Source of the DNA: CAZONU01 sp965370045
Lineage (GTDB): Bacteria > Planctomycetota > SZUA-567 > JAKLDR01
Direction: 5' to 3'
Assembly: GCA_965370045.1 (NCBI GenBank)
Contig: CBDUSI010000009.1
Location: 1 to 60,482, forward strand
DNA: 60,482 nt
The notes beneath the pieces are model-generated. The model did not search any database. It saw only the letters and a list, made by a program, of their open reading frames with translations, and was not told where the DNA came from. Shown here piece by piece: positions 56,554 through 60,482 of this stretch. Made by a program: the position numbers and the translations under genes. Position 1 is the stretch's first letter, and every line of letters begins with the position of its first letter.

Positions 56554-57218
56554 GAGACGACTCCCATCAGGGTGTGCCCGGCGGCCACGTGCTGGCCGAG
56601 CTTGACTTTGAGGTCGACCTTCCTCTCGAGAGGTACGCAGAGGTCGGTGCGCGAGCCGAACTTTATCATCCCGAAGCGCTCGCCGAGCGAGAGTTCGTCG
56701 CCCTCCTTGGGGATGCAGACGATGCGCCGGGCGATGGTGCCGGAGATCTGGCGGACCAGCACGCGAATCGGCCCGCCGCCGGGCGCGCCGGAGGCGATGA
56801 CCAGCGCGTTGGCCTCGTTGCGGCCGCCGCAGTCGGCCCGGCGGGCGTCGAGGTACTCGCCCTTGCGGTATTCGATCTTCTCTATCCGCCCGGAGCAGGG
56901 CGCGCGGTTGAGGTGCACGTCGAAGACCGATAGAAAGATGGACACCTTAAAGGCCCGACCTCCGAGCAGCGGCTCGTCGACCTCGCCAATGAAGTCGACC
57001 TTGCCGTCGGCCGGGGCCAGCAGCGCCCCGTCGGGCACGGGTGTTTCCTCGGGAACGCGCAGCGGATCACGGAAGAAGGCCAATACGTATAGAAAGCCGA
57101 CGACTGCCAGGGCGGCCAGCGGCGGCCAGACGGCCCACAGGGCCGCTGCGCTCGCCAGCGTGGCCACGCCTCCCAGGGCGATCTCGCGCGCTCCGTAACT
57201 GGTAATGGGCAGCTTCAC
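56550..57218 (-). CDS. psd: Phosphatidylserine decarboxylase (short, Psd-A type)
   Basis: Converts phosphatidylserine to phosphatidylethanolamine. The product is 222 residues from GTG 57218, with AGGGAGG upstream. Two transmembrane segments (about 12-45) are followed by the soluble domain with FFRDPLR, LLAPADGKVDF, FLSVFDVHLNRAP and the self-cleavage site MIKFGSRTD, where Ser189 would become the pyruvoyl group. It is the first gene of the psd-pssA-YkgJ-kinase operon, with a promoter at 57262-57291. Confidence 0.93.
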   Translation of the reverse strand: MKLPITSYGAREIALGGVATLASAAALWAVWPPLAALAVVGFLYVLAFFRDPLRVPEETPVPDGALLAPADGKVDFIGEVDEPLLGGRAFKVSIFLSVFDVHLNRAPCSGRIEKIEYRKGEYLDARRADCGGRNEANALVIASGAPGGGPIRVLVRQISGTIARRIVCIPKEGDELSLGERFGMIKFGSRTDLCVPLERKVDLKVKLGQHVAAGHTLMGVVS

Positions 57219-57261
57219 GCGGCCGGATCCTCCCTAGGGGCTCAAGTGACGCGACAAGAGT

Positions 57262-57291
57262 ATTATACCGCCCGGCGGGTCGCCAAGTCAA
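57262..57291 (-). promoter_or_regulatory. Predicted promoter of the psd operon
   Basis: Minus strand TTGACT (57286-57291), 18-base spacer, consensus TATAAT (57262-57267). It is divergent from the promoter at 57322. Confidence 0.65.
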
Positions 57292-57321
57292 TCCCGCCCC
57301 GCCGCCTCTCCGCCTCCCCGC

Positions 57322-57350
57322 TTGACAGCCCCGGAGCCGAAGCCTACCCT
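57322..57350 (+). promoter_or_regulatory. Predicted promoter of the amidohydrolase-FeeM operon
   Basis: TTGACA (57322-57327), 17-base spacer, TACCCT (57345-57350). The leader of about 23 bases carries AAGGAGAGG before ATG 57380. Confidence 0.65.
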
Positions 57351-57379
57351 GCACCCTCACCCGACGAAGGAGAGGCCTC

Positions 57380-58186
57380 ATGTCGAAAGCCCGTTCCGGC
57401 TCGGAGCCCCTGCGCATCGACGGCCACATCCACGGCGCGCCGGGCCGCTACCGGGGCAGCCCCGCGGCCTACGTGAAGAAAGTCCGCAAGCTGGGGATCC
57501 ACGCCGTGGGACTTATAGAGAGCGGCGAGACGGTGCTGGCCGCACGCAAGAAGTTCGGCGACTTCGTGATCCCCATCGCCCGGGTGCGGATGAACGCGGC
57601 CAGCCGCGCCCATGTTGAAAGCTTGCTGGACGCCGGCTGCGCGGGGATAAAGTTCATCGCCCCGCATCATCCCTATTCCGACCGGCGCTACTGGCCGATG
57701 TACGCGGCCGTCGAGGAGCGCAAGTCCGTCGCAGTCTTTCACACCGGCTACCTGGGCTTCCACCGCCGCGAGGCGCGGCCGATAAACATGCAACATATGC
57801 GCGCCGCGGAGATCGACACGGTGGCCCGGCGCTTCCCGAAGCTCAGGATCGTCATGGCCCACTTCTCCAATCCGTGGTGGGAGGAGGCCTGGAAGATATC
57901 CTGGACGCGCGGGAACGTCTACGCGGACCTCTCCGGGGGCACCGCCGTCAACCGCTCGCTGGCCATGTGGTCGGAGACCTTCGCGCCGAACGGGAAGCTC
58001 CTGCCCGGCAGCCTGGCCAAGCTGACCTTCGCCAGCGACCTGGTCTACTGGCGCGCCGAGTTGCCGGCCGTCCGGCAGTACATCGATTTCTACGAGGAGA
58101 TTTTCAATCGCGTCAAGGCCCCGGCCGGGCTGCGCCGCAAGATCTGGAGCCGGACCGCCGCGGGGCTCTTCGGGGTCAAGCTCTGA
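57380..58186 (+). CDS. Amidohydrolase_2-family metal-dependent hydrolase
   Basis: The product is 268 residues with a strong Shine-Dalgarno sequence (AAGGAGAGG). A TIM-barrel amidohydrolase of the decarboxylase/lactonase branch: His16-x-His18 in DGHIHGAP, GIKFIAPHHP, a later His in VFHTGYLG, AHFSNPWWEE and FASDLVYW with the barrel-end Asp. It is shorter than typical amidohydrolases (about 300-380). The substrate is unknown. The next gene begins one base after the stop, so the FeeM-like enzyme is an obligate operon partner and may share a pathway. Confidence 0.82.
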   Translation: MSKARSGSEPLRIDGHIHGAPGRYRGSPAAYVKKVRKLGIHAVGLIESGETVLAARKKFGDFVIPIARVRMNAASRAHVESLLDAGCAGIKFIAPHHPYSDRRYWPMYAAVEERKSVAVFHTGYLGFHRREARPINMQHMRAAEIDTVARRFPKLRIVMAHFSNPWWEEAWKISWTRGNVYADLSGGTAVNRSLAMWSETFAPNGKLLPGSLAKLTFASDLVYWRAELPAVRQYIDFYEEIFNRVKAPAGLRRKIWSRTAAGLFGVKL

Positions 58187-59047
58187 ATGGACGAGTACGC
58201 CTTCGGGCCTGGGAACGAGTACCGCGTGCTGGTGGCCGCCGACGGCGCGGCGCGCGAGCGGGCGCTTTCTCTCGTGTACGGGGTGTACCTGGCGGCCGGG
58301 CTCACCGAGTCGCGCGCCAGCCGCATGCTGATCTCGGCGCACGACGCGCTGCCCGGGACGACTTGCTTCCTGGTCGAGCGCCTGGATGGCGGGGGGGCCG
58401 CGGCGGTGGCCAGCCTCACGCTGATCCCCGATGGTGTCCTGGGGTTGCCGCTTGACGCCGTCGCCGGGCCCGCGCTCGCGGAGCTGCGCGCCGCCGGCCG
58501 GCGGCCGGTGGAACTCGCCAAGCTGGCCACCGTGGCGGCCACCGAGCGGAAGGCGGGGGCGCGCCGCGCACCGCGCGAGGAGATACTGCTGCACCTCTTC
58601 AAGCTGGCCTGGCTCACCGCCTGGCGCACCGACGAGGCCACCGACCTGGTCATCGCCGTGTCTCCCCACCAGGAGCGCTATTTTCGGCGGATATTCCTCT
58701 TCGAGCCGCTGAACGGGCCCGGGGCCGTCGGGGAGGGGGAGGAGCAGCTGGCCGTCCCCATGCGCCTGGACCTGACCACCGCCGAGGAGCGTCACCGTGA
58801 GCGCTACGCGCACCGCCTCGGGGAACGCAATCTCTTCCGCTTCTTCGTCAACGAACAGGAGCCGGAGGTGCTCGCCTGGCTGAAGGCCTCGCGCGGTCAG
58901 TTGGCGGCCGAGGACGTGCGTTATCTTTTCGCCGATAAGACCGACCTTCTCGGCAGGGCCGACGAGGCCACCCGCCGGCTGATACTGGAAAGCTATCCCG
59001 GCCTGGAGATTGCGGACAGCCAGCCATCCGGGCCGGGCTGCACTTGA
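58187..59047 (+). CDS. FeeM-like N-acyl amino acid synthase (GNAT fold)
   Basis: The product is 286 residues; its ATG directly abuts the stop of the amidohydrolase gene. The core (about 12-190) resembles the FeeM-type N-acyltransferase: RALSLVYGVYLAAGL, TTCFLVERLDGGGAAAVASL, ELAKLATVA and the late HLFKLAWLTAWRTDEATDLV. These enzymes join an acyl-ACP chain to an amino acid, producing signals or lipids. The C-terminal 90 residues are helical and charged and may contact an acyl carrier protein. The identification is from the pattern of segments and is moderately secure; an autoinducer-synthase-like GNAT is the main alternative. Confidence 0.65.
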   Translation: MDEYAFGPGNEYRVLVAADGAARERALSLVYGVYLAAGLTESRASRMLISAHDALPGTTCFLVERLDGGGAAAVASLTLIPDGVLGLPLDAVAGPALAELRAAGRRPVELAKLATVAATERKAGARRAPREEILLHLFKLAWLTAWRTDEATDLVIAVSPHQERYFRRIFLFEPLNGPGAVGEGEEQLAVPMRLDLTTAEERHRERYAHRLGERNLFRFFVNEQEPEVLAWLKASRGQLAAEDVRYLFADKTDLLGRADEATRRLILESYPGLEIADSQPSGPGCT

Positions 59048-59071
59048 CATTCACGCATTCAACTATAATAT
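59044..59071 (+). promoter_or_regulatory. Predicted promoter of ilvD
   Basis: TTGACA (59044-59049), whose bases include the stop codon of the preceding gene, then 16 bases to TAATAT (59066-59071) within TATAATATG. The leader to GTG 59210 is about 130 bases and contains no Ile/Val/Leu-rich peptide or clear attenuator. Confidence 0.5.
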
Positions 59072-59209
59072 GACCCTTCGCAGCCCCGGAGGTCCGCGCC
59101 GGGGAGACGGCATCCTGAGCGGGGGGACGGGCCGACACCGGTCCCTGGCTTAAACGAGCGCGCTGGCCGCGTTCTCAGGCGGACGCAGACAGAGAGGCAC
59201 GGACAGAAA

Positions 59210-60482
59210 GTGGCCAAGAAGAAGAGTAAGCTGCCCAGCGAGGCGGCCAAGGTCGGCCCCGAGCGCGCCGGTAGCCGGGCGCTGCTTTACGCCGACGGCC
59301 TGGCCCCGCGGGACATCAAGAAGCCCTTCATCGGCATCGCCGACGCCTCCAGCGACCTGGTTCCCGGACACATACATCTCAGAGAGCTGGCCCGCGAAGT
59401 GCAGCTCGGCGTGGCCGAGGCCGGTGGCGTTGCCTTCCGCTTCGGCGTGCCGGCCATCTGCGACGGGATCGCCATGGGGCACGGGGGCATGCGCTACTCG
59501 CTGCCCAGCCGCGAGCTCATCGCCGACGTCGTCGAGAGCGTGATGAAGGCCCACGCGCTCGACGGCCTGGTGTGTCTCACCAACTGCGACAAGATCACCC
59601 CGGGCATGCTCATGGCCCTCATGCGCCTGGACGTGCCCGGCCTGGTGGTCACCGGCGGGCCCATGCTCACCGGGGTGCACGGCATGCAGCGGCGCAGCCT
59701 GGTGCGCGACACCTTTGAGGCCGTGGGCCGCTACCGCAGCGGCGAGATCAGCGCGAAGGAACTCGCCTGCCTGGAGATGGCCGCCTGTCCGGGGGCCGGC
59801 TCCTGCCAGGGGCTCTACACCGCCAACACCATGAGCTGCCTGACCGAGGCGCTGGGGCTGTCCCTGCCCTATACGGGGACGGCGCTGGCGGTCTCCGCGG
59901 AGAAAGTGAGGCTGGCCCGCGCGGCGGGCATTCGCGCGGTGGAGCTGGTCAAAGCGGGCCTCCGCCCGCGGAAGATCGCCAACCGGAAAGCCTTCGAGAA
60001 CGCGGTGCGCGTGGACATGGCCCTGGGCGGCTCGACCAACACCTGCCTGCACCTGCCGGCCATCGCCCGCGAGGCCGGGGTGAAGCTGAAGCTGGCCGAT
60101 TTCGACAAGTTGAGTCGTTCGACGCCGCGGCTGTGCTCGCTGCGGCCCGGCGGCGACCACTTCATGGAAGATCTGCACTGGGCCGGCGGCGTCCCCGCGC
60201 TCCAGAAACGATTGGGCAAGCTGCTCCACAACCTGCCCACGGTCGCGGGCCGGCGCGTCGCGGAGGTGGCCCGGAGGGCAAAGGTCTCCGACGATGACGT
60301 AATCCGCCCCGTCGGCAATCCCTACGAGGCCGAGGGCGGCATCGCCGTGCTGCGCGGCTCGCTGGCCCCGGAGGGTTCGGTGGTCAAGCAGTCGGCGGTG
60401 AGCGCCGAGATGCGCCGGTTCGAGGGCCGCACCTTGGTCTCGCTGTCCGGGAAGCGGCCCACCTCGCACTCGGTGAGCGGCT
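59210..60482 (+). CDS. ilvD: Dihydroxy-acid dehydratase, 3' end outside the window
   Basis: Iron-sulfur dehydratase of valine, leucine and isoleucine synthesis. The visible part is 424 residues from GTG 59210; the full enzyme is about 550. Motifs: GIADASSDLVPGHIHLRELA, CDGIAMGHGGMRYSLPSREL, TNCDKITPGMLMAL (cluster Cys126, metal Asp127, Lys128 for carbamylation), PGAGSCQGLYTANTM (Cys199) and ALGGSTNTCLHLPA. The position of the first cluster Cys in the E. coli type (NxxxPCN) is Gly here (VPGHIHL), as in the clostridial/archaeal-type branch. The frame runs off the edge without a stop. Confidence 0.92.
   Translation, partial: MAKKKSKLPSEAAKVGPERAGSRALLYADGLAPRDIKKPFIGIADASSDLVPGHIHLRELAREVQLGVAEAGGVAFRFGVPAICDGIAMGHGGMRYSLPSRELIADVVESVMKAHALDGLVCLTNCDKITPGMLMALMRLDVPGLVVTGGPMLTGVHGMQRRSLVRDTFEAVGRYRSGEISAKELACLEMAACPGAGSCQGLYTANTMSCLTEALGLSLPYTGTALAVSAEKVRLARAAGIRAVELVKAGLRPRKIANRKAFENAVRVDMALGGSTNTCLHLPAIAREAGVKLKLADFDKLSRSTPRLCSLRPGGDHFMEDLHWAGGVPALQKRLGKLLHNLPTVAGRRVAEVARRAKVSDDDVIRPVGNPYEAEGGIAVLRGSLAPEGSVVKQSAVSAEMRRFEGRTLVSLSGKRPTSHSVSG

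Noticed and set aside
59070..59153. A 27-codon ORF in the ilvD leader as an attenuator peptide
   Set aside because: Its ATG overlaps the -10 region, and the peptide is not enriched in Ile, Val or Leu.

Overview
The window is a GC-rich, densely packed bacterial chromosome segment of about 60 kb. It encodes a diderm bacterium: an LptD-type outer-membrane assembly protein, LpxK for lipid A, several lipoproteins, HtrA-like periplasmic proteins and a lipoprotein amidase. A large Ser/Thr kinase with a PilB/GspE-like N-terminus and a C-terminal extracytoplasmic region, BNR/sialidase-like secreted proteins, Gfo/Idh/MocA and amidohydrolase enzymes and a FeeM-like acyl-amino-acid synthase fit a planctomycete or related PVC or candidate-phylum bacterium. 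That placement is an inference from gene content, not a proof. Most genes sit in operons with 4-base ATGA, GTGA or TTGA overlaps, and non-ATG starts are common.

Layout. 1-9.0 kb (minus): lptD, a lipoprotein, an active HtrA protease, a tandem degenerate HtrA-like protein and a MEMO-family protein. 9.1-12.2 kb: a STAS protein and a duplicated lipoprotein gene split by a frame change, then convergent STAS and helix-turn-helix genes. 12.2-14.9 kb (minus): FAH-family hydrolase, amidase, lpxK. 15-26.2 kb (plus): efp, a DMT exporter, a DUF362 ferredoxin, an oxidoreductase, a 2H phosphoesterase, manA, a transglutaminase, a HAD phosphatase, then a YkgJ protein, a GAF/HD-GYP-like protein and a metallo-beta-lactamase-fold protein. 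26.2-32.8 kb (minus): zinc-ribbon protein, an RNase HI-thymidylate synthase fusion, a membrane protein, a lipoprotein, apbE, aroF and a small protein. 33-37.2 kb: a calcineurin-like phosphatase, convergent with ribH, a nusB-PHP fusion and ftsY. 37.2-46.6 kb: a secreted sialidase-like protein, a long structured leader, then rny, a second sialidase-like gene, ymdB, xseA, xseB, a MerR-like gene and a LysM gene. 46.6-51.7 kb: a histidine kinase-STAS pair, then an accessory island with a repeat-invaded helix-turn-helix gene, a methyltransferase-nuclease fusion and an HNH protein. 51.8-57.2 kb (minus): psd, pssA, a YkgJ protein and the Ser/Thr kinase. 57.4-60.5 kb (plus): an amidohydrolase, a FeeM-like protein and the first three quarters of ilvD.

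The most unusual items are two domain fusions. One is RNase HI joined to an archaeal-type thymidylate synthase, next to the zinc-ribbon gene that elsewhere neighbours RNase HI. The other is NusB joined to a PHP phosphoesterase of the RNase AM/YciV type, which could couple rRNA antitermination to RNA 5'-end processing. Other notable features are a consensus promoter and a run of hairpins about 450 bases upstream of rny, a palindromic -35 hexamer shared by two divergent promoters, several promoters positioned to make leaderless mRNAs, and long palindromic repeats, one of which is translated in frame inside a helix-turn-helix gene. Promoters were called by eye from -35/-10 similarity and are predictions.
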